Part shown: positions 1-9,000 of the stretch, one piece after another
Position numbering within the stretch: position 1 is the first letter of the stretch
Layout: the number at the start of each line of letters is the position of its first letter
NCBI GenBank assembly: GCA_964451885.1
Contig: CAYVJW010000011.1
Location: forward strand, 1-24,370
Source: CAYVJW01 sp964451885
GTDB taxonomy: Bacteria > Patescibacteriota > Gracilibacteria > UBA4473
DNA length: 24,370 bases
Direction of reading: 5' to 3'
Notes under the pieces: generated by a model
Seen by the model: the letters and a program-made list of their open reading frames with translations, nothing else
What the model was told of the DNA's origin: nothing
Database searches by the model: none
Program-made: the position numbers and the translations under genes

Positions 1-80
1 GTTTTCGTATAGCTAAAAATCAAGACCTGTCGGCCTTAGTTCTTGGTAATGTCAGGAAAAAGATTGACCAAAAAGATTGA
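1..80 (+). CDS. possible 3' end of a plus-strand gene (partial)
   Basis: The frame beginning at base 3 stays open from the window edge to a TGA at 78-80. It encodes about 25 residues ending in KKIDQKD, a plausible charged protein C-terminus. An open run of this length is not rare by chance, so support is weak. If real, it converges on the V-ATPase subunit I gene, with the hairpin at 99-134 between them. It would also be the only TGA stop in the window. No function can be assigned. Confidence 0.3.
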   Translation, partial: FRIAKNQDLSALVLGNVRKKIDQKD

Positions 81-98
81 CGCCGAACGCCCGGTATC

Positions 99-134
99 TC
101 ATTTCGGAGCAGGATTACCCCTGCTCCGAAATGA
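99..134. terminator. strong 15-bp hairpin between convergent or adjacent genes
   Basis: TCATTTCGGAGCAGG (99-113) and its exact reverse complement (120-134) flank a 6-base loop. On the plus strand a short T-run follows about 14 bases later (146-150). On the minus strand no T-tract follows. It could be a bidirectional terminator between a plus gene ending at 80 and the V-ATPase gene ending at 164. It could also be an RNA-stabilising hairpin after the V-ATPase message. The stem is certain; the role is inferred. Confidence 0.55.
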
Positions 135-163
135 ATTCACTTGTTTTTGCTTGATCCCTTAGT

Positions 164-2158
164 CTACCGAAACGAAATATACTTATTCTCCCGCTTAAAC
201 GGCAAAAACTTCCTCCCCCCTCCCTCATAAAATTTCCCAAAAAACTCAATAAACTGCAGACGTCCTGAGTGGATAAAAGCTCCCAAAAGCGAAAGCGCAA
301 AATTTAGCGTATGTCCGAATAAAATCACCGCCACAGCAATGATCGTCCCCAACACCGGCACGGAAACCATCTCTCCCAGAATCGCCGCTGTCATATTCAT
401 CGCAAACCCCACCACTCCTGTCGCAAGCCCCAGTGCCATGATACGTGAGTAGCTGAGCAAATCAGAAAGATAAGACGTCACATTATACAGCCCCAAAATC
501 CCGAATATCGGTTTGAGCAGCCAGTTTTTCTGATCCCGTCCTTGCGTTAACACGAGAATTCCGGCTCCCGCCAGGGAAAGATTAGCAAATAAATCCTTCG
601 GCAGCCCAACAAAATCAGCAACCCCAAACAAAATCAACATCAACAAAAAGAAAAACCACGCCGCCGAATCACAAAAAGCATTCACATATTCTTTATTTTG
701 AACCTTTTTTACAAAATCCAGACATATCCCGAATAAAAGCTGCAACACTCCAAGTCCGAGCGCAATCCCTAAAAATATGATTGGCCCCATACCGGCCATT
801 GGGTCCAAAAGCTGTCCGTAGAATTTTCCTCCTTCACTCACCAAAAACCCCGGTGCCTGTGCAGGAGTCATCCCAAAGTATCCTCCCAGTATCACCCCTC
901 CGATTATCGCAGAAGTGCCGCATATAAGAAGGAGTAATATAGAATTCTTAGCTTCCTTTGAAAACTTTCCAAAAATAAGCAGCCAGGCGGCAATTAACGT
1001 TAAAATCGATCCGTATCCTACATCCGAAAGGCATAAACCAAAAAATACTGTAAAAAACGGCATCATAAAAGCAGTTGGATCAAATTCTTTTGCGGATGGC
1101 ACTCCGAACATGTCCACTATCGGTTCAAAAGAAGACACGCCTTTCTCGTTTTTTAGCAACACCGGCGGAGCTTCATCTTTCGCTTTTTCTATTTTTTCCA
1201 GAATTACTTCCCCCACAAACGTATTTTTCAACCACTTCTCCAGATTCCAAACTTCCCTTTCGGCTGTCCATCCCTCAAAAGCGAACAAATGGGAAGTGCG
1301 GAGGATTTTATGCTGAAGATCGCTTTTTCTTTTCCACCATTGGTTATAGTCGAACAGGATGCGAAGATCTTCCAGATACTTCACAAAATCAGATGCTTTT
1401 CTATTTATACTTTCAATCCGCGCTTGTAGCTGCACATTGTTTTTTTCAATTTCAAGGTGGATTTCCGCAGGAGTTTTTCCAAAAAAAGGAGATAAGTCGG
1501 ACGCATAATCCAATTCTTCAAACTGAAAATTGTTCAGTTGTTCGGAAATGGGCTTAGACAAACTGTTTATCCCGGTGATGCGAATAAAAGTCTTTCGGTT
1601 CGACCGCGACAGAATTTGCAGGTCAAGCAAGTTGGACTGCCTGGATAACTTTTCCAGAAACTTTGATTCACTTGCGGTTAAAATTGATCCGATCAATGTT
1701 TTCGTCTGCTCCGTGGAATAGTCCTTAGTCAGAGGAATATTGAAATCCCCCAACTTCTCCAAAAGAGAGGACTGTCCGGGAAGCTTTGCAAGTTCATTTT
1801 TTGCTTTTACGAGTTCTTCTTCCAGCTGTTCGCATTCGGCAACGATATGCTCTGATTTTTTAGAAAATCCCTGGACTCTTTTTTTAGATTCTTCTTCGGG
1901 AAGTATTAATTTCCCCCCAGAGAGGATAGTATCTATTTTTGGCTTGGCAGACTCATATTTGGAAAGAAATTGTATGGCAAAATCAAGTCTGGCCAGATCA
2001 AAAACGCCGAAATGTTCGTCAATTTTTCCCTCAGAATTTTCTATAAATACAGACGTTTCCAAAATTTCCATTAACCCGGTCCGATGCAGTTGTTGCATCA
2101 GGACTTTATAGTGTTTTTTGTAGCCGGTGATTCGGATTTTCTGGAGAGGGACTTTCAT
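164..2158 (-). CDS. ntpI: V-type ATP synthase subunit I (a-subunit)
   Basis: This is the membrane subunit a/I of the rotary V/A-type ATPase, which forms the ion half-channels against the c-ring and anchors the peripheral stalk. The 664 residues match the family length. Residues 1 to about 360 are soluble and rich in coiled coil, starting with the typical MKVPLQKIRITGYK. From about 365 onward there are roughly seven to eight hydrophobic segments. The conserved patch SYSRIMALGLA carries the arginine (R572) that corresponds to the essential ion-translocating arginine of the family. The end, with IHSGRLQFIEFFGKFYEGGG, is also typical. It lies 45 bases after the stalk subunit gene and is probably co-transcribed with it. 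The start has no Shine-Dalgarno sequence. No c-subunit gene follows in the remaining 163 bases, where many V-ATPase operons would have one. Confidence 0.95.
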   Translation of the reverse strand: MKVPLQKIRITGYKKHYKVLMQQLHRTGLMEILETSVFIENSEGKIDEHFGVFDLARLDFAIQFLSKYESAKPKIDTILSGGKLILPEEESKKRVQGFSKKSEHIVAECEQLEEELVKAKNELAKLPGQSSLLEKLGDFNIPLTKDYSTEQTKTLIGSILTASESKFLEKLSRQSNLLDLQILSRSNRKTFIRITGINSLSKPISEQLNNFQFEELDYASDLSPFFGKTPAEIHLEIEKNNVQLQARIESINRKASDFVKYLEDLRILFDYNQWWKRKSDLQHKILRTSHLFAFEGWTAEREVWNLEKWLKNTFVGEVILEKIEKAKDEAPPVLLKNEKGVSSFEPIVDMFGVPSAKEFDPTAFMMPFFTVFFGLCLSDVGYGSILTLIAAWLLIFGKFSKEAKNSILLLLICGTSAIIGGVILGGYFGMTPAQAPGFLVSEGGKFYGQLLDPMAGMGPIIFLGIALGLGVLQLLFGICLDFVKKVQNKEYVNAFCDSAAWFFFLLMLILFGVADFVGLPKDLFANLSLAGAGILVLTQGRDQKNWLLKPIFGILGLYNVTSYLSDLLSYSRIMALGLATGVVGFAMNMTAAILGEMVSVPVLGTIIAVAVILFGHTLNFALSLLGAFIHSGRLQFIEFFGKFYEGGGRKFLPFKRENKYISFR

Positions 2159-2203
2159 TAGAAATTGAAATGATTTAATAAATTATGCCTTATTCTTCAA
2201 GTG

Positions 2204-2530
2204 TTAGCCCAATATTTCATTCAAAAAGAACACCTCAGCCGATGGCAAAAGCTTCTTTATCTTCTCATCAGCATCTTTTTCGACTTTTCGAGCTGATTGT
2301 CCCCCTTCCTTAACCAATTCCTCATAAACCTTCCGACCGTCAATCTGAGCCTTTTTTAACTTTTCTCGCGAGTGTTCCCGCTTTTTCTTCATTTTTTCAG
2401 CCAAAACTTTTTCCTGCTTTTTCCTTTCTTCCTCTAAATCGGACTTTGCTTTTTCCTGTGCTTTCTTCACAGCTTCGGCAGCTTTTTTTTCCGTTTTCTG
2501 GATCTGAGTCAAAAAATCATCACTGGTCAT
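2204..2530 (-). CDS. V-type ATPase peripheral-stalk subunit H/G-like
   Basis: The 108-residue protein is almost entirely a charged coiled coil of alternating Lys, Glu and Ala (about residues 8-95), followed by a short hydrophobic end, SAEVFFLNEILG. This length and pattern match the archaeal/bacterial AhaH/NtpF stalk subunit, which pairs with subunit E and links the catalytic head to subunit I. Position supports it: the gene lies directly upstream of subunit I, as ahaH does in many operons. The start at 2530 has the only convincing Shine-Dalgarno among the AT-rich genes, AAAGGAA seven bases upstream. Coiled coils converge easily, so the assignment leans on the neighbour. Confidence 0.8.
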   Translation of the reverse strand: MTSDDFLTQIQKTEKKAAEAVKKAQEKAKSDLEEERKKQEKVLAEKMKKKREHSREKLKKAQIDGRKVYEELVKEGGQSARKVEKDADEKIKKLLPSAEVFFLNEILG

Positions 2531-2559
2531 TTTTTTATTCCTTTAAATTAATTGCACGA

Positions 2560-2587
2560 ATTTTGTTTTATATTTTGAAAATGTCAA
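2560..2587 (-). promoter_or_regulatory. promoter for the V-ATPase H-I genes
   Basis: On the minus strand a perfect TTGACA -35 box (2587-2582) is followed after 16 bases by CAAAAT (2565-2560), a 4/6 match to the -10 consensus. This lies about 30 bases upstream of the subunit H start. The -35 is the left arm of an inverted repeat shared with a plus-strand promoter candidate. Confidence 0.5.
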
Positions 2588-2595
2588 GCATAATG

Positions 2596-2623
2596 TTGAC
2601 AAAACTTCTCATGGAGTTAGACT
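2596..2623 (+). promoter_or_regulatory. divergent promoter candidate upstream of a small ORF
   Basis: TTGACA (2596-2601), a 16-base spacer and TAGACT (2618-2623, a 4/6 match) face right. It sits back to back with the V-ATPase promoter. The two -35 boxes form TGTCAA-N8-TTGACA (2582-2601), a possible operator or simply paired promoters. Confidence 0.4.
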
Positions 2624-2650
2624 TCCGACTGAAATTTCATACAATAAAAA

Positions 2651-2794
2651 ATGACAAACCGATCCACCCCAAAACGCCACGGAGGGCACCAAATAAATGA
2701 ACGCCGAAGAAAATCCATACTTTCAAAACGCCAAAATAAGGAAAAGGCGAGGGAGAGGAGAGAGAAGCTAAGGGAGGCAGGACTTAATTGTTAA
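2651..2794 (+). CDS. small basic protein, 47 residues (unrecognised)
   Basis: An ATG at 2651 opens a 47-codon frame ending in TAA in the 309-base gap between the V-ATPase genes and the response regulator. The product starts MTNRSTPKRHGGHQ and is extremely rich in Arg, Lys and Glu, with a probable helix in its second half. It follows the plus-strand TTGACA/TAGACT promoter candidate by about 27 bases. No Shine-Dalgarno is visible, as is usual for the genes around it. A frame of this size can occur by chance, and I recognise no family. A nucleic-acid-binding role would be a guess from charge alone. The rest of the gap (2795-2839) holds nothing I can identify. Confidence 0.35.
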   Translation: MTNRSTPKRHGGHQINERRRKSILSKRQNKEKARERREKLREAGLNC

Positions 2795-2839
2795 TTGAAA
2801 AAGAGGCTTCAGACTTGATAACCTTCGACTTTGTAGATT

Positions 2840-3232
2840 CTACATATATGTCGGCTTGTTTTTCATAAGCTCTTTCACTTTTTCCACCACCTGGTCTGGA
2901 TCATAGTCAGCTTTTGCCAGATAAAAATCTGCTCCAGCTTTTTTTGCCTGCTCGATATCTTTATCCTGGGCAATATTGCTTAAGACAACGATTACCACGT
3001 TCATAGAAGTATTATCCCTCATGACTTGCAACACTTCATATCCGTCCATGTTGGGCATCATGATATCCAATAAGATAACATCCGGTTTGAAGTCAACCGT
3101 CTTCGTAACGCCGTCCAGGCCGTCTCTTGCTATTTCGACCTCAAAGTCTTCCGCTTCAAAAGTCATCTTATAAATCTCACAAGTATCTTCTTCATCATCA
3201 ACGACAAGTAATCTTGGTGGAGGAGGTCTCAT
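2840..3232 (-). CDS. single-domain response regulator (CheY-like receiver)
   Basis: The 130 residues form one receiver domain with no output domain. The acidic pair D12/D13 and phospho-acceptor D56 (in VILLDIMMPNMDG) are present. The switch Ser/Thr lies in VVVLSNIAQ, and the conserved Lys in FYLAKADYDP. The form AKADY after the last strand is common in receivers of candidate-phyla bacteria. It probably accepts phosphate from the Cache-PAS kinase encoded 225 bases upstream on the same strand and signals through protein contacts. A TATAAT-like -10 lies 18 bases before the ATG, suggesting its own short-leader transcript. No Shine-Dalgarno is seen. Confidence 0.93.
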   Translation of the reverse strand: MRPPPPRLLVVDDEEDTCEIYKMTFEAEDFEVEIARDGLDGVTKTVDFKPDVILLDIMMPNMDGYEVLQVMRDNTSMNVVIVVLSNIAQDKDIEQAKKAGADFYLAKADYDPDQVVEKVKELMKNKPTYM

Positions 3233-3250
3233 TTTAATTACGAATTATCA

Positions 3251-3256
3251 ATTATA
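3251..3256 (-). promoter_or_regulatory. -10 box candidate for the response regulator
   Basis: Minus-strand TATAAT at 3256-3251 ends 18 bases before the ATG at 3232, which would give a leader of only about a dozen bases. No good -35 box stands at the usual distance. The remainder of the 3233-3457 gap is AT-rich with no gene seen. Confidence 0.35.
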
Positions 3257-3457
3257 AGAATTTTTATTTTCTTTCCCCTTATTACTAAGGGTGAGAGATA
3301 AAATAACATGTTCAAGTTCGCTCAGATTTGCATTATATAGATTTATAAAAAATTGAGGAATATTGTAATATTGTGAAAGTTTTTAGAAATTTAGATGATG
3401 TGAAGCTGTGATGAAATTGTTCAAGTTATTTTGTCTCTCGCCCTAAATACTTATTAC

Positions 3458-5308
3458 CTACTTACTACTCTCTTCTGATTTCTTCAAAGTAAATATAAAC
3501 TCCGAACCTTGGCGATTATAACTCTCTGCCCAAATTTGTCCACCAAAAGTATCTTCCACTATTTTTTTACAAATTGATAATCCCAAACCGGTTCCTTCTT
3601 CCGTATGTTCCAGGTGGTCTTGCGCTTGATGGAATTTTTCAAAAATAGGCTTTAATTCTTCTTCCGGGATTCCTGTTCCGCTGTCTTTGACGGACACCCG
3701 GACAAACTGAGGATCTTTTTTATAAGGAGAAATAAGTACTTCAATTGTGCCTTCTTGCGGAGTGAACTTTACAGCGTTTCCGACCAAATTGATAAGCACT
3801 TGCCTCAACTTTTCTTCATCCGCCAGTACTGTCGGAATAAATTCGGAAGGCATATTAAATGAAAGCGATAATTTCTTAGGTTCACAGGAAATTTGAAAGT
3901 CTTTTACTACCGATTCAATTATCGGGCTAAGGGCGAAGGATTGTAATTCTTCTTTTGTTCCTCCTGCCTCAATCTTTTGTATATCCAGCATTCCGTTTAC
4001 TAGAGAAATAAGGCGTTTAACATTTTTTTGAATCTTTTGCATTATTGATTGTTGAGGGACAGATATGCCTTGCCCCATTTTCCCGAGAAGCAGGGAGATG
4101 TATCCGTTGATAATTCCCATCGGGGTTCTCATTTCATGGGAAGCGATAGCGATAAACTCATCTTTTTCTTTATCAAGCTTTTTTAACTTTTCATACGATT
4201 CTTTTAGGATTATGGCAGCTTTTTTACGTTCGGTGATATTCTCAATCATACCGTCAAAATAAACATGGCCGGTATCTTCTTTTACCCGTTTACAACTAAG
4301 TAAGCCCCAAATATTATTTTCCCCGCCTCTTTTCTTTAATTCCACTTCTATCTGGTTGACACGCCCTTTCGACTTGATTTCTTTCGCAAATTTTTCCGCA
4401 TCGGATTTTCTTACAAAAAATTCGGATATTTTTGCTTTTAGAGCTTCCTGTTCTGATTTAATCCCCAGCATCCTCACAAGAGCCGGATTGATCATAAAAA
4501 ATTTACTCAGAGGATCCACATCATTCCGGTATATGCCCACCGGAACATTCTCCAGCAAAGTTCGGTTTTTTGCTTCGCTTATCTTCAAAAATTTCTCAGC
4601 AATAGTTCTTTGTATTTCCGTCTGGATTCCTGTCCAGACGTTGTAAGAAAGAAGCGCCAAAATCATCATCAATATGACCGTGATGGTTACGGTCAATTTT
4701 TTTCGCATACTTGAAATCTCCAGGTACACGTCATCAAAAAATATTCCCGTCCCGATAACCCAGCCCCAGGGTTCAAAAATTCTGGCATAAGATATCATCG
4801 GGGCAATGTAATCAGGGTCATCAGGAGCGCTCCAAATATAGTCAAGATACCCCTCCCCGTATTCTTTTATCATTTCCGTCATTTCGACGAAAACCGGCCT
4901 TCCGCCTTCAATAGGCTCTGTTATTTCAGAAGCATTAATCCATTCCAGTTCAGGTATAGGATGAACTAGCATAAACGGTTCCATGTCATGTACCCAAAAA
5001 TAATTTTCGTTTTGAGTTCCGTAACGCAATGTACGGATATGGTCCATAGCTAAACTTTGGGCTTCATCACGAGTTAGCTCGCCGGATGCTTCCGTGGCAT
5101 AAAAATCAGAAACAGTGCTACTGGCTGTTGAAATCAACTCATGGATCATCTCCCTTTTTTTATCCATCAGAGCATTCTCCATATAAGGGAGCAAAAACGA
5201 AAATACCGTAAAAATGAAAAACCCGACGGTGAATAAAACAGGAATGAGTATCCCAACGGGAATGTTTTTTAGGATAATCTTTATATAATTTTTTTTCATA
5301 TTAACCAT
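3458..5308 (-). CDS. Cache-PAS membrane sensor histidine kinase
   Basis: The 616 residues show an N-terminal transmembrane helix (about 15-38), an extracytoplasmic single Cache domain (about 40-205, with NENYFWVHD and EPWGWVIGTGI), and a second helix (about 205-228). These are followed by a PAS domain (about 245-365), a HisKA dimerisation domain with phospho-acceptor H391 (SHEMRTP), and a HATPase_c domain with N-box NLVGNAVKF, G1 DSGTGIP and G2 GTGLGLSI. All catalytic motifs look intact. Cache domains of this type bind small organic ligands; the ligand here is unknown. The gene starts 10 bases after the orphan Cache gene. The ATG at 5299 is an alternative start; neither has a Shine-Dalgarno. 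The likely partner is the receiver protein at 2840-3232. Confidence 0.92.
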   Translation of the reverse strand: MVNMKKNYIKIILKNIPVGILIPVLFTVGFFIFTVFSFLLPYMENALMDKKREMIHELISTASSTVSDFYATEASGELTRDEAQSLAMDHIRTLRYGTQNENYFWVHDMEPFMLVHPIPELEWINASEITEPIEGGRPVFVEMTEMIKEYGEGYLDYIWSAPDDPDYIAPMISYARIFEPWGWVIGTGIFFDDVYLEISSMRKKLTVTITVILMMILALLSYNVWTGIQTEIQRTIAEKFLKISEAKNRTLLENVPVGIYRNDVDPLSKFFMINPALVRMLGIKSEQEALKAKISEFFVRKSDAEKFAKEIKSKGRVNQIEVELKKRGGENNIWGLLSCKRVKEDTGHVYFDGMIENITERKKAAIILKESYEKLKKLDKEKDEFIAIASHEMRTPMGIINGYISLLLGKMGQGISVPQQSIMQKIQKNVKRLISLVNGMLDIQKIEAGGTKEELQSFALSPIIESVVKDFQISCEPKKLSLSFNMPSEFIPTVLADEEKLRQVLINLVGNAVKFTPQEGTIEVLISPYKKDPQFVRVSVKDSGTGIPEEELKPIFEKFHQAQDHLEHTEEGTGLGLSICKKIVEDTFGGQIWAESYNRQGSEFIFTLKKSEESSK

Positions 5309-5318
5309 TCAGCCATTT

Positions 5319-6038
5319 TTACTTCTTCTTTTTCTTAACCATTGCCTTATATTTTTCTTTACTTTTTTCTGTCTCCACTCCCATCCACACATTATACGAC
5401 AAAAGTGCTATGATGAGAATCAAAATAACGATCATAGTTCTTGTTATCTTTTCAGTTATCAGCATAATCTCTACATACACATCTACAAAAGATATCCCTG
5501 TCCCGATAACCCAGTCCCACGGTTCGAAAAGCCTCACATAAGTGAGCATTGGAACAATATCATCAGCATCTTCCGGAGACTGCCAAACATAATCGATATA
5601 TCCTTCATCATTTTTCTTAAGCATTTCAAACATTTCAATAAAAATTTTCCTTCCTCCCGGCACTGGTTCTGTTACGGTGATGCCTTTTTTACCTTCTAAT
5701 TCCGGAAAAGGATGGGCGAGAATATTCAGTTTCACGTCATGCACCCAAAAGTAATTTTCATTTTCAAAGCCATAACGCAAAAGCCGGAGATGATCGAGGG
5801 CTAAACTTTGAGCTTTCTCTCGATTTAGTTCGCCGCTTTTAACTTTGTTTTCCAGGCCCGTAAATGAACTGTGTACAGTGGAAACCAATTCATAGATCAA
5901 TTCTCGCTTTTTATCCATGAGGGCATCTTTCATATAAGGGATCAACAGATAAAATACCGCCAAAATAAAAAAAACAATGGTCAGCAGGATGGGAATTACC
6001 ATCCTCATAGGAACGTTCTTTAGAATTTTATTTTTCAT
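5319..6038 (-). CDS. orphan Cache-domain membrane protein lacking a kinase
   Basis: The 239 residues are a close paralogue of the first 230 residues of the following kinase. They comprise a transmembrane helix (about 12-36), a Cache domain (about 37-195, with NENYFWVHD and EPWDWVIGTGI) and a second helix (about 197-219, ending ALLSYNVWMG as in the kinase). After a short charged linker the protein stops in a run of lysines, with no PAS, HAMP, methyl-accepting or kinase domain. It lies 15 bases after the surface-protein gene and 10 before the kinase, so the three are probably one operon. It may be a decoy, a ligand-dependent partner that heterodimerises with the kinase, or the remains of a duplicated kinase. 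The intact frame and clean spacing argue against a decaying gene. Confidence 0.85.
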   Translation of the reverse strand: MKNKILKNVPMRMVIPILLTIVFFILAVFYLLIPYMKDALMDKKRELIYELVSTVHSSFTGLENKVKSGELNREKAQSLALDHLRLLRYGFENENYFWVHDVKLNILAHPFPELEGKKGITVTEPVPGGRKIFIEMFEMLKKNDEGYIDYVWQSPEDADDIVPMLTYVRLFEPWDWVIGTGISFVDVYVEIMLITEKITRTMIVILILIIALLSYNVWMGVETEKSKEKYKAMVKKKKK

Positions 6039-6053
6039 TTTTTTTTATTTTAT

Positions 6054-9000
6054 TTATCTCTCACCAAAAGCATCAGCATTAATAATTTTACTCGGAGCGC
6101 TTTTGCTCTCATTCGAATAAACAGCAATTACCTGAAAATAATAGGTTTGTCCGCCCAATAACCCTTCAACGATCCATTGCGGCTGATTACCGGATGTTCG
6201 AACACTTTGATATAAATCACTCCTTTCTACGCCAAATTTAATAATATATTTCTTAATATCCTTGCCGTTTTCAGCCAAAGTCCAGGAAAGCGAAACTTTC
6301 CCCTCACCGGATTCAGCCATTAAGTGTGTAATCACGGATGGTTGAAGAGTTCTCTTTCTTCTTGCTTCCAAAACTTTTGTCCTTGCCACCCGTTTTTGTG
6401 GGGCACCTTTTAATTTATACTTATCTATCATTTCATTATAGGAAAGGGCTTCAATTGCTTCTTCTTTCTTTGTATATCTCTTATAAGCCTTTGAAAAATC
6501 CTTTTCGGACATGTGTTTTTTCGTTTTTTTAACCATATCTTCATAATTGGAAGTCCCCGGAGCGAGGGTGGACTGATATTGGACATATTCAGATTCAACA
6601 ACATCAGCAGTCAAATCCCCCAGAATACTGAAAAATGAAAAATGATCCGTTTCAGCCGTTACGATCTGTTTTTCAGTGTTTACTTTATCGATCGGCAATT
6701 CTTCCCAAATGTTTTGTTCCTCATTAAATGTATGAACACGAAGTGTTTCCGGATTAATATCCTCCACGTCTTCCGTAACGTATGGAATACTTAAGGTAAC
6801 AGGTTTATCAAAAGTGGCTTTTCCGGTTTGTTCAGTAGTTACAACCGACAAATCAATAATGGGGCCTGCCGTAAGCTTTTTTCCATCAGCCACGGGGGCT
6901 GCGGTAGGCTTGTCTCCCATGTCCAATGTTTTCATACTGATAGAAACATCAGTCTGTTCGGAAAGAAATCCGGTCGGAACTTCCACGGCAATTTGAGGGC
7001 TATCGACTACGCCTTCCTCAGTTTCAAGAGTAAACACTCCTCCTTCTTCAACACTTACGGCCTCTTCCGTCTGGGAAAGGACAGGCGCTTCTTCTATGGC
7101 TTGCGGAGAAACCTCTTCATACGTTTCAAGTATTTGTGTTTCTATTTCTTCTTTTATTTCTTCTATTATTTCTTCTATTAATTCTTCTTCTGTTTTCTCT
7201 TTCTCTTGTTGTTCTTCCAGTTTTAGCTGCTCCATTAACCTTCTCTGCTGTAAGGCCTCAGCTGGTGAATAATCTTTTGAAATCGAACGAGAGGGAGGTT
7301 TGCTGACTGTTAAGGCGTTTTCTTCAATCATTTTAGGAGCAGAACTGTAAGGAAATATGCCGCCTCGGCTAATCCAGGGCTTCGGTTTATTCATGAGTCT
7401 TTCAGCAAGCAGTAAAGGATCCAGTTTTCCAGGTATGATGCTTATAATATTTCCCTGCTCATCCCGAATGATTTGGGGGGGGATAGGTTGATTTGCTTCT
7501 TGAATACTTTTAGAGGACTTCTCCAACGACATCCCCGGATATCTGGAAGCGGCTTTCCCCAGGCTTTGTTGCTTAGCACGCGATTCTTCAATTGTAGCTT
7601 CAGCTTCGACAGCCGAATCAGGGACAGAAATTTCTGTTTCACAAATGCTGCTGCATCCATCTCCTGAAGAAGTATTCCCGTCATCACAATCTTCATCAAA
7701 TTCCAAGATGCTATTTCCACAGATGGGAACTTCTGTTTCACAAATGCTGCTGCATCCATCTCCTGAAGAAGTATTCCCGTCATCACAATCTTCATCAAAT
7801 TCCAAGATGCTATTTCCGCAGACGGAAACTTCCGTTTCACAGCTACTGCTGCAACCATCTTCCGAAACAGTGTTTCCATCATCACATTGCTCTCCAAAAT
7901 CCACAGACCCGTTCCCGCAGATCACAAGATTAGATATATCATCACAAACTTGCTCTGAAAACTCTAAAGCTATCCCATCTGCCGATCCGAATGTAAAATT
8001 ACAGATAACGCTTCTATTCAGTCCGCTATCCGCAATATGCGTGGTAAAACTTTTAGTCACCGGGCCACCTGAAAATTCAGCAACATTATAAGTGAGGATA
8101 ACGGTTTGGTCATTTACGGAAATACCGCTGTCTGCTGTTCCTACGTATTCCAGATCATCATCCAGGATATCTATCACCACAAAATTATCCCAGTTAGTAC
8201 CGTCTGTATTTGCGACGGTAAGGTTGTAAACAATGTTTTTGGAAGAATCAAGAAGTGTAGATTCCAAGGTAATGGAAAAAACACCATCTACTCCGCTACT
8301 ACCTCCAGTAATGGTAGTACATGTCGGAGTGGCAATAAACATGGAAATTCCGTCTGTTGATCCAATAGCAAGATTACATATTTTATTTCTGGTAAGTCCT
8401 TCGGGAAGAATCTCAACCGTAAAACTTTTTGTTACTGCTGGCCCTGCCAATTCAGCATTACTATAATTAATAGTAACAGTGTGCCCACTAACAGATATTC
8501 CGCTGTCAGTAGTACTAACATATTGTACATCAGGATCCAGAACATCTGTCACAACAAAATTATCCCAAATATTGCCTCCGTTGCTATTGACCATGATGTT
8601 GTACTCAATTGTGCCTGCTCCTGAATCAAAGCTGTTGTCTTTTGATATTATAAAGCTCTCAGGAATATTGGAGTATTCAATGGAAAAAGAATTTAACTCA
8701 GCTGAATCTGAACTCGCTCCGGTATTATGAAAGTTTATTTCAAGATAAATGGTTCCTTCGGATATAGGCGTTAAATCGACAGGCAAATCCGAAGAGTTGA
8801 ATTCAGTACTGCCTCCAACGGAGATTTGAGAAAAACTTGGATCCAGGAACCGAAAAGTTATATATCTAATCCCCGGTGATTCGTTAGTGATATAGGCGGA
8901 AAAAGAATCAAACTGATCTTCAACTGAAACAGGTCCGAGAATTTCTGTAGAAATTGCGGGACTAATACTATCTTCTTTTTTTTGAATTAAATTTCCGAAT

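Noticed and set aside
3309..3427. Direct repeat TGTTCAAGTT at 3309-3318 and 3418-3427
   Set aside because: Only ten bases, two copies, in AT-rich sequence with no promoter relation; probably chance.
7442..7897. Minus-strand alternative frame of 151 codons inside the envelope protein gene
   Set aside because: It is another frame of the same tandem repeats and shows no protein-like features of its own.
7645..8091. Long plus-strand open frame with an internal repeat opposite the envelope protein gene
   Set aside because: The repeat is the reverse of the Cys-rich repeat coding on the minus strand. The frame has no own start signal or recognisable domain, so it is a shadow.
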